Below, piece after piece: positions 35,801 to 44,601 of a DNA stretch of 64,000 nucleotides; the first letter of the stretch is position 1, and every line of letters starts with the position of its first letter. Under the pieces are notes generated by a model. That model was not told the DNA's origin and ran no database searches. It saw nothing but the letters and a program-made list of their open reading frames with translations. Position numbers and translations under genes: made by a program. This stretch comes from JBASEY01 sp049652745 (lineage in GTDB: Bacteria > CSSED10-310), in assembly GCA_049652745.1 (NCBI GenBank), contig JBASEY010000029.1, forward strand, positions 124,001-188,000, given 5' to 3'.

Positions 35801-36529
35801 TGTATAATTTTGATCTGTGAAAACAGTTGTACGGACAGAAAGATTTTCCTGAAAATTCTCAAAACCTATAAACAAGGTTTCTAAATTTATCCGAAGATTG
35901 ATGACTCCAACAGGGTCAAGGCCTTCATCGTTATATAATGGACAGGCCAGATATAAACTTTGATCCCCATCCAATTCATAATACCGATAAAAATGATCTA
36001 CTTTGACCATTAATGCCCGCTGCCACCAGTCATCAAAAAAACAATTGATATTTTCAGGCGGATGCGATGAAACTCTGACAAAACCAAAAGCATCCGTCAC
36101 AAAGACCCTGTCAACTACTGAGTTTGTGGCTTTAATGAAATCCCTGAGGAAAACTGCTTCTAAAGATGTCGAGATGTTGGATTTTTCATCCGAATCCTTG
36201 CCATTATTCCATAAAGAGTTAATTTCAGATTCGATAAGTTCGGTACGGTTTTTATCGATTTTCTCGAGTAATACTTGGTTATGCTTGATAATTTTTCGTC
36301 GTAAAGAAAGTGAATGAGATAAAAAGCCGGCCAATTCAAACTGTGCATTGAGCCGTTCACTGAGATTGGCTATTAACAAATCCCTTTGTGATACAACCCG
36401 TTGCGAGATATCGGTTAAAACGTTTTTACGATCATTTTGAAACTTAAAATAACAATAAAGATTCAGCGCCAAAAACAACGGTATCCAGATGCTGACTGTA
36501 ACATGCTTTTTAAAAGGAGTTTTCGGCAC
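32900..36529 (-). CDS. Large membrane sensor with Cache, GAF, PAS and a decayed histidine-kinase domain
   Basis: 1209 residues. A membrane helix lies near 12-27, then a Cache-like periplasmic domain (about 35-305), then a second helix (LITWIFLVIISFILSWGIS) followed by a short HAMP-like region. GAF domain about 385-545. A first PAS, about 555-690, carries a cysteine cluster NTPCPNCPVKRTF. A second PAS, about 695-815, opens DNMGEAVIITDMDGKIIF. A second GAF spans about 820-985. The end resembles a HATPase, but the N box reads INLLIFAIDSC, with Phe where the metal-binding Asn should be, and the G1 box reads KHDGPVNE. No phosphoacceptor His is in the usual place. It is probably a pseudokinase or scaffold rather than an active kinase. 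No regulator gene is adjacent. Confidence 0.78.
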   Translation of the reverse strand: MPKTPFKKHVTVSIWIPLFLALNLYCYFKFQNDRKNVLTDISQRVVSQRDLLIANLSERLNAQFELAGFLSHSLSLRRKIIKHNQVLLEKIDKNRTELIESEINSLWNNGKDSDEKSNISTSLEAVFLRDFIKATNSVVDRVFVTDAFGFVRVSSHPPENINCFFDDWWQRALMVKVDHFYRYYELDGDQSLYLACPLYNDEGLDPVGVINLRINLETLFIGFENFQENLSVRTTVFTDQNYTWESSPARASDSLPKPPTLSTSFSPYVIDKDLQLIMSASFYPDRYFPISPALSWSVMASESLPNFYSYKSPAFRTFLITWIFLVIISFILSWGISSWISNPIISFMAGILSIVKKREGVTKADDPIVLDPSDILDRLHRTIEDTAAHKEKQLRESTTSIKAISEYIKTAALEFDRKLIAESLLNISAEKFHADAGILFIQNAEYHSPMILFNKLTPDKLALYTSLKLHDYDSKRLYFSWHHHQHQAIWDDGFQVLISVPIQTKQMHFGTLYLFFKQAIELDIENDQTLDLLAQQCAVYSSRSSFFYKLEREVSFIEGILSGVPWFICTIDRNMRITWHNNNSDIPFNRPVEQLAGTYCYSSFKNRNTPCPNCPVKRTFQEGLPNELSQTWNLATNEVRQIKLNTYPFKEENVEKLSTILFIRDITTEIETQSEIRRLSMAIDNMGEAVIITDMDGKIIFINKAFTRIFDYSAKDMVGRHLELIFAGKESGIFKKIVAAINHDKIWTCEKNLLHRNEKRIPTSMTATPALDEIGTPIGLIITCFDLTTHVIREKQIIENYKELEILHKINKTLGWTTNLEDLLQSVLMHVATFTGCDSGAVILYQKQESTEPFSNGIITDPNKPYISNEIELPGYFSNYIDEYRDGRKSALLDSFQLSNNPTILDNLRSQDSIESKLITRMGFKSVLAIPFQAHNYPLGLILLFSKNSYHFSKDNFQIYQSISALTGIEVYGRYLQEKLLAETRQSTEEKIVNRIGTDIQEVLGTFNISDLPAENALRSQSWPNFQKSIAIINWKHWILNQIAQNLLAYDSNDDKLFFPEDINSLVADWLKQVENSSYLENISYSFKACEDLEEVYIHKVSIRHAFINLLIFAIDSCRHKPHSIISVNIRNSYDYYAIEIKHDGPVNEKLMEQIYKSNENAIRTIDMPVLLSSTIRILENHKALLTTAQTDAGETVFRMVLPRYPKII

Positions 36530-36621
36530 AATCCCTCCAGAAATTAAGGGGGCTTTTTAAAATACAATCATATTATATCATAATCGACAGACGATTTGAC
36601 AGTCGAGTTAATTTGGCAACA

Positions 36622-37410
36622 TTACTTTGAACGATAACCATCAAGATCAACACAAATATGCCGATATCCAAGGTTCTTTAACTCTTTAAGCAGCTTATGT
36701 TGAGTTGGATGTGTTATAAATTTTTCAATCATTTCGGGCGGAAGTTCAATTCGAGCAATCGATCCATGATCTCGAAGTCTGACATTTTTAAAGCCGGAGT
36801 CAATCAATATTTTTTCACCTAAACTAACCCGACGAATTCGATCAAGCTCCAGGGGTTCATTTTGAGGGATCCGGGTATAAAAGCATGCAGTTGCAGGATT
36901 GTTCCAGACAGGAATCGCCTTTGCCAGAGCGATTTTTCTGATTTCATCTTTTGTGAAACCGGCATCCTGCAACGGCGTCTGTATACTCAGTTCCCGAATT
37001 GCATTAATTCCCGGACGATCTGATGCCATATCATCAGCATGACTCCCATCTAAAACCGTTTTCAACCCAAGTGATCGAGCCAGGTCAAGCAATTTCGAAT
37101 AACGCAAGAATTTGCAATGGTAACAGCGAAGGGCATCGTTTTTTCGAATGAGCGGATCATCTAATTCATTTATCTTGATGATGTGGTGAGGTATATCATA
37201 TCGTTCTGCAAGATATGCTGCGGCATTGAGCTCAGACATAGGATGAGCAGCGGAATGCACGGTCGCAGCTTGGGCTGAAAACCCTTCTGTTTCAGCAGCT
37301 AATGCAAGAAGAACGCTTGAATCAACTCCGCCGGATAAAGCGATTAATCCTGATTCCAAAGAAAGCAGAACCGATTGGAATGATTTAATCTTTTGATCGA
37401 TTGCCGACAT
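36622..37410 (-). CDS. larE: LarE-like ATP-dependent sacrificial sulfur transferase
   Basis: 262 residues from ATG 37410; ATG 37440 adds ten unconserved residues. A PP-loop ATPase motif is at residues 26-31 (LSGGVDSSVLL). DALRCYHCK carries a CxxC pair. NPATACFYTRIP places a cysteine at residue 176, the position of the sacrificial Cys in the Lactobacillus LarE. LarE activates P2CMN with AMP and gives up its cysteine sulfur in making the nickel-pincer cofactor. LarB and LarC are not in the window. The 5' end overlaps the radical SAM gene by 26 bases. Related PP-loop proteins could use another acceptor. Confidence 0.85.
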   Translation of the reverse strand: MSAIDQKIKSFQSVLLSLESGLIALSGGVDSSVLLALAAETEGFSAQAATVHSAAHPMSELNAAAYLAERYDIPHHIIKINELDDPLIRKNDALRCYHCKFLRYSKLLDLARSLGLKTVLDGSHADDMASDRPGINAIRELSIQTPLQDAGFTKDEIRKIALAKAIPVWNNPATACFYTRIPQNEPLELDRIRRVSLGEKILIDSGFKNVRLRDHGSIARIELPPEMIEKFITHPTQHKLLKELKNLGYRHICVDLDGYRSK

Positions 37411-39058
37411 GGCGTTTTTCTTGCCTTGATTCGAAATCATTACAAAAAAGAGGAGCCTTCAGATGGTCCCAGGGCAGTGGTTTGTCGGAAAAGTAACGGT
37501 TCGAATTTACTTTTTTAGTTTTTTGCATCGATGTAAATTTCTGATACCAGTCTATGCCTGGTGAAGAAGCTTGAATTAAATAATCAGACACCTGGCGGTC
37601 GCCCCTGGCAAAAAGTTCTTGAATAACCGCATGACGTGGAGTGTTGCTGGTAAATCGAATTTCACGATCGAATTTCAATCCGGCTTGAATATATTGTATT
37701 TTTGCCTTGAGATCTTTTTCAGTGTTCATGAGAGCACGTTCAAAGGCTGACAGAGCTTTAGGGACAAAGCAAGATACGGAAGCTAAAAGTCGGGGGATAG
37801 TGGAGGAGTGCATATTGACTTCGCGAATAACTTTTTGAATCTGCACACATAAGGCGATAATGTGATCGAGATCGTTCAAAGTTTCCTCCGGCAACCCAAC
37901 CATAAAATACAGCTTGATGGTTTTAATAGGATGAAGCGCCAGTTTACCGACAACACTAATGAGCTGCTCATTTGTAAAGTTTTTTCCAATAAAACGCCTT
38001 TTTCCGTCATCTCCTACCTCCGGGGCAAGGGTCAAGGTTCTGGTGCCGGAAGCCAGGATACAGTCAGCTTCATTATTGCGAAATCCTGATACGTGAAGTG
38101 AAGATAAAGAGAAGGGTTTTTCACGGAATACTAATTCGTGGCAGATGTCCTTCAAAAAGGGATGCAGTGAACACCCTGCACCTAACAATCCAATTCGCCA
38201 TTTTGGAGGGGATAGTTCAGCTTCCTGGATTACAGACAGGGCAGATCTATATCTGAATGGACCGTAACATTGAGGAATCAGGCAAAAACGGCATCTATTT
38301 GGGCACCCTCGTGAAATTTCTACAAGATGAAGCTCCTTCAATTCCGTGTTCGGCGTATGAATAACCATGGAACCAGGTATTGCATTCAAATCAGGTATAT
38401 AACGCCTTGCAAGGTTGGGCGCGCGTTCCTGATGAGCAAAGCTCATGTTTGTAAACGCCCCCTTGTCATTATAAATCGGCTGGAACCACGAGGGAATGTA
38501 CACTCCGGGAATAGAACCAATAGCTTCAAGTGTCTCGTCTTTATCACGGCTAAGAACCCAGTGATCGACAAGCTGCTGAGTCAACTGTGGTATGATCTCC
38601 TCTGATTCCCCTAAAACACAAGCATCAACCAAGTTGGCGAATGGTTCCGGGTTGATGGTCGCAACTACGCCGCCGGCTATAACTAAAGGAAACGCCGGTC
38701 CGCGTTCCCAAGACAGAAGAGGAATGCCGGCCGAACGCAGCATGTTGGGTAGATTGAACAGGTCGTTTTCGTATGAGAAAGAGAAAGCTATAACGTGATA
38801 ACGTGATAAAGGCTCGGTAGTTTCGATGGACAAAGGGGGATTCGGTGTCGGAGAGTGACGATGCGTCAGGGAAAGAGTTTGAGCAAAAAATCTATGACAA
38901 GCGACTCCTGGGATCCTGTTGAATGCGGCATATACCAGGTGGATACCCAAGTTGGCCATACCGATAGAGTAAGGCGCCGGACTCACTAAAGCCACTCGAA
39001 GTTTCCAACCATCATATGGCGTTATTCGTCGTACTTCATTTACATCTGGATATTTCAT
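37385..39058 (-). CDS. Radical SAM protein with B12-binding-like N-terminal domain (TIGR03960-like)
   Basis: 557 residues. The N-terminal 200 residues resemble a cobalamin-binding fold (SPAPYSIGMANLGIHLVY, FPLVIAGGVVATINPEPF, DACVLGESEEII). The radical SAM core starts near residue 240 with SRGCPNRCRFCLIPQCYGP (CX3CX2C). TLAPEVGDDGKRRFIGKN and KLYFMVGLPEET are typical of the tRNA/MiaB-like and TIGR03960 branch. The family function is unknown; relatives pair with a DUF2344 protein in tRNA or rRNA modification contexts, but no DUF2344 gene is here. The overlap with larE suggests joint function. This is inference. Confidence 0.82.
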   Translation of the reverse strand: MKYPDVNEVRRITPYDGWKLRVALVSPAPYSIGMANLGIHLVYAAFNRIPGVACHRFFAQTLSLTHRHSPTPNPPLSIETTEPLSRYHVIAFSFSYENDLFNLPNMLRSAGIPLLSWERGPAFPLVIAGGVVATINPEPFANLVDACVLGESEEIIPQLTQQLVDHWVLSRDKDETLEAIGSIPGVYIPSWFQPIYNDKGAFTNMSFAHQERAPNLARRYIPDLNAIPGSMVIHTPNTELKELHLVEISRGCPNRCRFCLIPQCYGPFRYRSALSVIQEAELSPPKWRIGLLGAGCSLHPFLKDICHELVFREKPFSLSSLHVSGFRNNEADCILASGTRTLTLAPEVGDDGKRRFIGKNFTNEQLISVVGKLALHPIKTIKLYFMVGLPEETLNDLDHIIALCVQIQKVIREVNMHSSTIPRLLASVSCFVPKALSAFERALMNTEKDLKAKIQYIQAGLKFDREIRFTSNTPRHAVIQELFARGDRQVSDYLIQASSPGIDWYQKFTSMQKTKKVNSNRYFSDKPLPWDHLKAPLFCNDFESRQEKRHVGNRSKD

Positions 39059-39093
39059 CTAGGTGATGACATGGTTGGAAAATCAAGTAACGA

Positions 39094-40584
39094 TCAATCA
39101 GCTTTCCGACGCAAGAATGCAGGAGTATTGATGTCTCCAAAATAAATCCGTTGAGCGATACGTTCTAATTTCGAGTCCTTCTTAAAGGCATCAGATGCCA
39201 TGTCTCGTTTATTGTAATCCGGGATGGCGTGAAAGTCATCACTCTTAGTTTTTAAATTAGGTGGATCCAATTCAGGACGAACGGGTTTAAAGTTAGTTCT
39301 TGAAGTCTGGTTATCAGTCGGTTCCTTCAATGGTAAAATGATGACTTGCTCCGTATCGGCGCGCTTTGAGGGTTCTGTTTTAGCAATCGTGCCGTCGTCC
39401 TGGATAGCATTTGAAACAACGCCGTATTCAGCGTTCGGTGGATTTGATTTATGCTTATCCGTAGGTGGAAAAATAGAGCTGGATGTGGCATATACCTGAG
39501 AAGAACCCTGCTCACAATCAATTTCCTGCCTTGCTCCGACGGTAATTGGGGTTTGGCTGCGATCCATGATCGGCCCCACATTTTCAAGTGATGAAATCGG
39601 CAACGGCTCAGTTGTACGGTTTTGTTCGAAACCGGTTGCGATAATTGTGATTTTCATCTTGCCGTAGAAATCAGGATTGCAAACATGCCCAACGATGATC
39701 AAGGCTTCTTTATCAACATTCTGTCTAATTTTTTCACATGCTGCATTCATTTCAATTATTCCCAGATCGCTTCCCCCTGTGATATTGATTAAAACCCCAC
39801 GTGCACCGTCGATGGAGAAATCGTCCAGCAAAGGAGACGAAACGGCGGCGTTTATTGCGGTTTCCGCTCGGTTTTCGCCCGAGCCGATACCTGTTCCCAA
39901 TATGGCCTTTCCCATCCCTGACATGATCGTTCGAACATCGGCGAAATCGACATTGATATTGCCTGGCTCAGTAATTAAATCAGATATTCCTTGTACGGCG
40001 TTGCTCAAAACTTCATCTGCTTTTAAAAAAGCATCTTGAATTGTCGTATTCGGTTCAACGGCTGAGAGTAGCTTGTGGTTCGGCACGACAATCAATGTGT
40101 CGACAAAGTGTTCAAGTTCTTTTATGCCGGCTTCTGCAATTCTTTGTCGTCTGACACCTTCGAAAAGAAACGGCAATGTTACGACTGCAACTGTCAAAAT
40201 TCCCAGTTCACGAGCAATTCGTGCAATTACCGGGGATGCTCCCGTCCCTGTTCCACCTCCCATCCCGGCAGTGATAAACAGCATATCGGAACCTGTAAGG
40301 TGTTGACATATCATGCTTTCATCTTCGAGAGCTGCCGAACGCCCTATCTTGGGGTTTCCTCCCGCTCCAAGACCACGCGTCAAGTTGCGTCCGAGCTGCA
40401 AGCAGGTTGGAGCGTGGTATTGTTGTAATGCAAGAGAATCTGTATTACATGCAATGAATTCGATGCCATTCATTCGGTATTGCAACATCCGCTCGACAGC
40501 ATTGCAACCTCCGCCACCGACACCGATGACTTTGATATTCGCCTGACAGCCGGCTGCTTCTTCGATATAACTATAAACAGTCAT
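39094..40584 (-). CDS. ftsZ: Cell division protein FtsZ
   Basis: 496 residues from ATG 40584, with GGGAGGAG upstream; an in-frame ATG 24 codons earlier lies inside ftsA and is unlikely. GTP-binding signatures: IGVGGGGCNAV at 19-30 and GGGTGTG at 109-115. NVDFADVRTIMSGMGKA contains the T7 region, and RAETAINAAVSSPLL belongs to the C-terminal domain. A disordered linker of about 140 residues ends in DINTPAFLRRKAD, the conserved C-terminal peptide that binds FtsA. The start codon shares one base with the ftsA stop. It is the last gene of the dcw cluster; the tubulin homologue builds the Z ring. Confidence 0.98.
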   Translation of the reverse strand: MTVYSYIEEAAGCQANIKVIGVGGGGCNAVERMLQYRMNGIEFIACNTDSLALQQYHAPTCLQLGRNLTRGLGAGGNPKIGRSAALEDESMICQHLTGSDMLFITAGMGGGTGTGASPVIARIARELGILTVAVVTLPFLFEGVRRQRIAEAGIKELEHFVDTLIVVPNHKLLSAVEPNTTIQDAFLKADEVLSNAVQGISDLITEPGNINVDFADVRTIMSGMGKAILGTGIGSGENRAETAINAAVSSPLLDDFSIDGARGVLINITGGSDLGIIEMNAACEKIRQNVDKEALIIVGHVCNPDFYGKMKITIIATGFEQNRTTEPLPISSLENVGPIMDRSQTPITVGARQEIDCEQGSSQVYATSSSIFPPTDKHKSNPPNAEYGVVSNAIQDDGTIAKTEPSKRADTEQVIILPLKEPTDNQTSRTNFKPVRPELDPPNLKTKSDDFHAIPDYNKRDMASDAFKKDSKLERIAQRIYFGDINTPAFLRRKAD

Positions 40585-41816
40585 TAAACTCCTCCCAACC
40601 ATCTGATGACGTTTTGCATGAACTTTTTGTAAGTTGATGTACCAGAAATATCCCAATCGATATCCGCTTCATGTCGTAGTGCATATAAAGCCAAGCCGAT
40701 AGCGGATGCGCTCAATGGAATCGGAGCGATATCCGTCAAACCGGTTACATCGCGTAAATGCCCTTTAATTATCGGCATTCTAAGGTGTTTGCTCGCCAGC
40801 TCGAGAGTGCCGGACAACAAAGATCCTCCACCGGTAAGAACGACACCTGAAGATATCTGGTTTGCCGGCGGATCAAAACTATTCATTGTGACAGCTACCA
40901 TTTCTAAAAGCTCTTCCATTCGAGACTTTATTATTTCCGAAAGCCTATGCTGAGATATAGGGTTGTCGGCTCGACCTCCTCCAAGCGGCGGTATCTGTAT
41001 CTGCATTTCATTCGTGACCAGTTCGGGCAAAGCATAACCATATTCAATTTTTATCCGTTCGGCATCTTTGATCGTAGTCTTTAAACCAACGGCGATATCG
41101 TTGGTTACCGTATCACCCCCCAATTGAAGCGGAGGAAGCACATGCACTTCTTTGCCGGTCAAGAAAGCGGTTTGTATGACATTGCCGCCGATATCCAGCA
41201 ACCATATACCCATTTCCAATTCGTCTTTGGTAACGAGGGCCTCAGAGCTGCTCAACGGATCGGTCACAATATGGGAAATTCTAAAGCCACATCGATTTAT
41301 GGCATGAACAATATTTTCGACGGTTGTTTTAGGAGCAAAAAGCTGCTGCATTTGCACAGATAAAGTTTTTCCAGCCATACCGATCGGTGAGGAGAGATTT
41401 GTTTGACTATCCAAATCATAGCTGATTGGACGGTAGTGGATTAATTGCCATGCATCATCTTCCAGGAAAGGTTGTGAAAGAAAAGAAGTGGATAAATGCT
41501 TCTTTTTTACCTCTGTTTTTTTCTTCATTTCATGCGTCAAACTGCTTGTTATCGTCTTTAACGGCACACCGCAAAGATTGATTGACACATCGTAAAATGA
41601 TGCCTTAACCAAAAACGAAATATTTTTTCTGCATTCGCTTACAGCATCCTGTAAAGCTTCAAGATTGACGATCATGCCATCGCGTAAAAAACGACAAGAA
41701 ATACGATCAAATGCAACAATTTCCGGTTGTTCACCCGGTCGCTGATGCACCACAGCTATAGATATCGATGTGCTTCCAAGCGAGAGGCCGACTGATTTTC
41801 GGATTGGTTCAGCCAT
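40584..41816 (-). CDS. ftsA: Cell division protein FtsA
   Basis: 410 residues from ATG 41816; GTG 41825 adds three residues. Actin-like ATPase with SHS2 1C insertion. SVGLSLGSTSISIAVV is phosphate-1; DIGGNVIQTAFL is phosphate-2; VVLTGGGSLLSG is the adenosine motif. The last residues, KFMQNVIRWLGGV, form an amphipathic membrane-targeting helix. FtsA anchors FtsZ to the membrane. It overlaps ftsQ by eight bases and ftsZ by one, so translation is coupled. Confidence 0.95.
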   Translation of the reverse strand: MAEPIRKSVGLSLGSTSISIAVVHQRPGEQPEIVAFDRISCRFLRDGMIVNLEALQDAVSECRKNISFLVKASFYDVSINLCGVPLKTITSSLTHEMKKKTEVKKKHLSTSFLSQPFLEDDAWQLIHYRPISYDLDSQTNLSSPIGMAGKTLSVQMQQLFAPKTTVENIVHAINRCGFRISHIVTDPLSSSEALVTKDELEMGIWLLDIGGNVIQTAFLTGKEVHVLPPLQLGGDTVTNDIAVGLKTTIKDAERIKIEYGYALPELVTNEMQIQIPPLGGGRADNPISQHRLSEIIKSRMEELLEMVAVTMNSFDPPANQISSGVVLTGGGSLLSGTLELASKHLRMPIIKGHLRDVTGLTDIAPIPLSASAIGLALYALRHEADIDWDISGTSTYKKFMQNVIRWLGGV

Positions 41817-42558
41817 GATGAACACCTTTTAGAAGTGAGCGCAGAATGACAACCCTTGGAAAACGCGCATCGAATTCCATCGGATCGTCAGTTGCGATAT
41901 GAGATGAAAGCCAGACATCGATGTTGTGAAGATGCTCTGTCCGGTTCCGAATGTGCTCTCGCGGGAGCTTTAACTGATCTCCGGTTTCTAAATCAAGTAA
42001 AGTAATGCTGTTTTCGTCACCTGAAACGAAATTGGAAAATCGGGTGAGTTGAGGAAAATTTCCTGCTTCGATATCTACGATCAGTCGATAGAATTCCTCC
42101 AAAAGACTACTTGGATGCAACAATGTTTCAATGTCAAAATCAGAAGGAACGCCATAGCAAGGCAAGTGACCGTGTTCCGGCCAATATTGAAGAGGTGTTC
42201 CCAATGTGGACAAGCTTATCAACTGCTTTTGGTTTGAAACCATTACAACAGGCTTTGTCGCTGTAATATCGATTTGCAGAGGTTTGAACAGACGATATTT
42301 GACAACGACGTGCTCAATGGGCTGCGATGCAGCGATTAGGTCATAAATGTCTTTATTTGAAAACTTGAAAAAATAATTATTGTGCAAAGCTTCAGCAAGC
42401 TTTGCAGCATGCTCGGCGCGAAAGGAATCGCAATCAACGGTTATCAAACAAGAATTGATTTTCAGGAAAGGAAAAAGTGTGATTGCGATTCCTGACGTTC
42501 CGAAGGACAGGAGGAACAGAAGTCCTAAAATCAATCTGTTTATCGGGCGAGATGTCAT
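41809..42558 (-). CDS. ftsQ: FtsQ/DivIB-like cell division protein
   Basis: 249 residues. One membrane helix at about 8-30 (LILGLLFLLSFGTSGIAITLF) is followed by a POTRA-like domain (LITVDCDSFRAEHAAKLAEAL) and a beta domain. Divergent sequence but correct position between murB and ftsA. FtsQ binds FtsL/FtsB and recruits FtsW/FtsI to the septum. It overlaps murB by four bases. Confidence 0.82.
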   Translation of the reverse strand: MTSRPINRLILGLLFLLSFGTSGIAITLFPFLKINSCLITVDCDSFRAEHAAKLAEALHNNYFFKFSNKDIYDLIAASQPIEHVVVKYRLFKPLQIDITATKPVVMVSNQKQLISLSTLGTPLQYWPEHGHLPCYGVPSDFDIETLLHPSSLLEEFYRLIVDIEAGNFPQLTRFSNFVSGDENSITLLDLETGDQLKLPREHIRNRTEHLHNIDVWLSSHIATDDPMEFDARFPRVVILRSLLKGVHHG

Positions 42559-43466
42559 TCGAGGTCTCTCCCAGGATCTAGAAAATGTCCATATTCATCA
42601 AGAACAATAACCTCCAGCTCCAATTTCACTTTGAATGCTTCCCAAACACGCCTTCTCACTATTTCAATCAGCCCTATGACATCAGCAGAGGATGCTTCAC
42701 CGGTATTGATAATGAAGTTGGCGTGTTTCGTTGAAATCATGGCTCGGCCGTTTTGAAAACCTTTGAGTCCCAATTCATCGATTAGCCTGCCGGCTCCTCG
42801 GCTGTCCGGGTTTTTGAAAGTGCAGCCTGCCGAAGCCTCGGATAACGGTTGAGTTGAGCGCCTTTTCTCAAGGTAGTTGAATATTTGCTCATGAATTCGT
42901 GAGGGATCATCCGGGGTAAGTTTTAATTGAAGCTCAGTAATGATGAAATCGGCGGGAAATTTTCTGGATCGATAATCAGAAAGTATATTCGTATAAGTCC
43001 TTTTAATTCCCGAAGAATCTATGCCTTTAATTACTGTGCAGCGGTCCAGCAGCGAGCTTCCAAAAGCGCCGGCATTTACAGCGGCGGCTCCTCCCAGAGT
43101 GCCGGGAATTCCCGCGAGCGGTTCAAGACCGGACAAACCTGCCGAAGCAGTCTGCTGAGCTAAATGATTCAACATAACTCCCGCCCCGGCTTGAACCATC
43201 TCACCAGAAATGGACAACCTCTTGAAACCAGTTCCCAAGGTGATGATGACCCCTCGAAAACCATTATCGCTGAACAGAACATTGGATCCGTTTCCCAAAA
43301 TAAACCATGGTGTCCTGATTCTTCTGATTTCAGCCAACACCATGTCTAAATCATCCATGTTGGAAGGCATGATCATCCAGTCTGACGGCCCCCCAATCCG
43401 CCAGGTGGTAAATCTGGCAAGAGAAATATCGGTATGAACGGATCCATGAAAATCAACAAATTTCAT
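42555..43466 (-). CDS. murB: UDP-N-acetylenolpyruvoylglucosamine reductase
   Basis: 303 residues from ATG 43466, inside the last codons of ftsW; an upstream in-frame start would overlap ftsW more deeply. FAD-binding motifs: FTTWRIGGPSDWMIMP, FILGNGSNVLFSDNGFRG, GLSGLEPLAGIPGTLGGAA. YRSRKFPADFII carries the catalytic region. In SAGCTFKNP the proton-donating Ser of E. coli-type enzymes (SFFKNP) is replaced by Cys. It makes UDP-MurNAc with NADPH. Confidence 0.94.
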   Translation of the reverse strand: MKFVDFHGSVHTDISLARFTTWRIGGPSDWMIMPSNMDDLDMVLAEIRRIRTPWFILGNGSNVLFSDNGFRGVIITLGTGFKRLSISGEMVQAGAGVMLNHLAQQTASAGLSGLEPLAGIPGTLGGAAAVNAGAFGSSLLDRCTVIKGIDSSGIKRTYTNILSDYRSRKFPADFIITELQLKLTPDDPSRIHEQIFNYLEKRRSTQPLSEASAGCTFKNPDSRGAGRLIDELGLKGFQNGRAMISTKHANFIINTGEASSADVIGLIEIVRRRVWEAFKVKLELEVIVLDEYGHFLDPGRDLE

Positions 43467-44601
43467 TACGTATACCTGTAAAGTTGGTAGAAGACCATCT
43501 TCCAATGCCCGAGAGGAGTCCAAGTGATGTCATGTCTGTAACCAGGGCTGTGCCGCCATAACTGATCAATGGCAGAGCGATACCAGTGACGGGAAAGAGA
43601 CCTGAAGCGACCATAATATTCAAAAACGCCGGTGTAACAATGCTGACTGTCAATCCGGCCGCCAGAAGTCTGCCGAAGGTTGACTGAGCTTGGGCGGATA
43701 CATGAAAACCACGATATAAAAGAAATCCCAGGCAGAATAAAAAGCAATATACTCCGACAAGACCGAGTTCTTCGGCTATGACCGGGAAGATCATGTCGGT
43801 ATGTGCTTCAGGAAGATAAAACATCTTTTGTCTGCCTTGCCCCAGCCCGGCACCAAATATGCCTCCCGAACCGATGGCTATCATTGACTGGACGACTTGA
43901 AATCCCAGTGTCTGCATATGCTCTGAAGGATAAAGCCAGGCATCGATACGTTTTTGAACATAATCGACATTGGAAAAAGCGAAATATACAAACGGGGTTG
44001 AAGCAGTCAGAGCGAGAAACAATTGATAAAAGGGTATGCCGGCTATAAAAAGCATGACTGCCGTCATAAGCATCAGCAAAAGAGCAGTTCCTATTTTGGG
44101 TTGGGCGATTAATAGGGCAATGACGATGGCGGTAACCGTCACTGCAGGCAAGAATGCCTCTGTGAAGTTTTTAATTTTATCTTTTTTAACACTGAAAAGG
44201 TGGGCTAGATATAAAACCAACATAAGTCGCATGAATTCACCCGGCTGAACAGAAAACCACCCGATACGAACCCAGCGTCTTGCGCCGCCGGCCGAATGCC
44301 CAATGCCCGGTATCAGTACCAAACCCAACAATCCAGTTGCCGCAATCATCCCCGGCACGATAAAACGTTGCAGTCTATTCTGGGAAATACGGGAAGCTAA
44401 AACCATGCAGACAGTTCCCACAATAAACCAGATCAGTTGACGCTCGAAAAAGAAGGTGGCGCTGTCAAAACGGTTTCTCAAAGCGGCGGAGACGGCGCTG
44501 GAATCGTACACCATCAATACACCGAAGGCTCCTGTCAACACAGTTGCCCACATGATAGCTCCATCAACTCCACTTTCTCTTTTCATTACATATCGGCTCA
44601 T
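43453..44601 (-). CDS. ftsW: Peptidoglycan glycosyltransferase FtsW
   Basis: 382 residues with nine to ten predicted membrane helices. SEDS-family motifs: VLTGAFGVLMVYDSSA, GARRWVRIGWFSVQPGEF, HTDMIFPVIAEELGLVGVY, GIALPLISYGGTALV. With FtsI it polymerises septal peptidoglycan. It overlaps murE by four bases and murB by 14. In most dcw clusters murD precedes ftsW; here murE does. Confidence 0.94.
   Translation of the reverse strand: MSRYVMKRESGVDGAIMWATVLTGAFGVLMVYDSSAVSAALRNRFDSATFFFERQLIWFIVGTVCMVLASRISQNRLQRFIVPGMIAATGLLGLVLIPGIGHSAGGARRWVRIGWFSVQPGEFMRLMLVLYLAHLFSVKKDKIKNFTEAFLPAVTVTAIVIALLIAQPKIGTALLLMLMTAVMLFIAGIPFYQLFLALTASTPFVYFAFSNVDYVQKRIDAWLYPSEHMQTLGFQVVQSMIAIGSGGIFGAGLGQGRQKMFYLPEAHTDMIFPVIAEELGLVGVYCFLFCLGFLLYRGFHVSAQAQSTFGRLLAAGLTVSIVTPAFLNIMVASGLFPVTGIALPLISYGGTALVTDMTSLGLLSGIGRWSSTNFTGIRNEIC

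Noticed and set aside
36596..36601. TTGACA on the plus strand beside the sensor gene start
   Set aside because: No -10 at suitable distance, and it would only give an antisense transcript into larE.
40585..40656. 24-codon N-terminal extension of FtsZ
   Set aside because: It lies inside ftsA, lacks conserved residues, and a strong ribosome binding site sits before ATG 40584.
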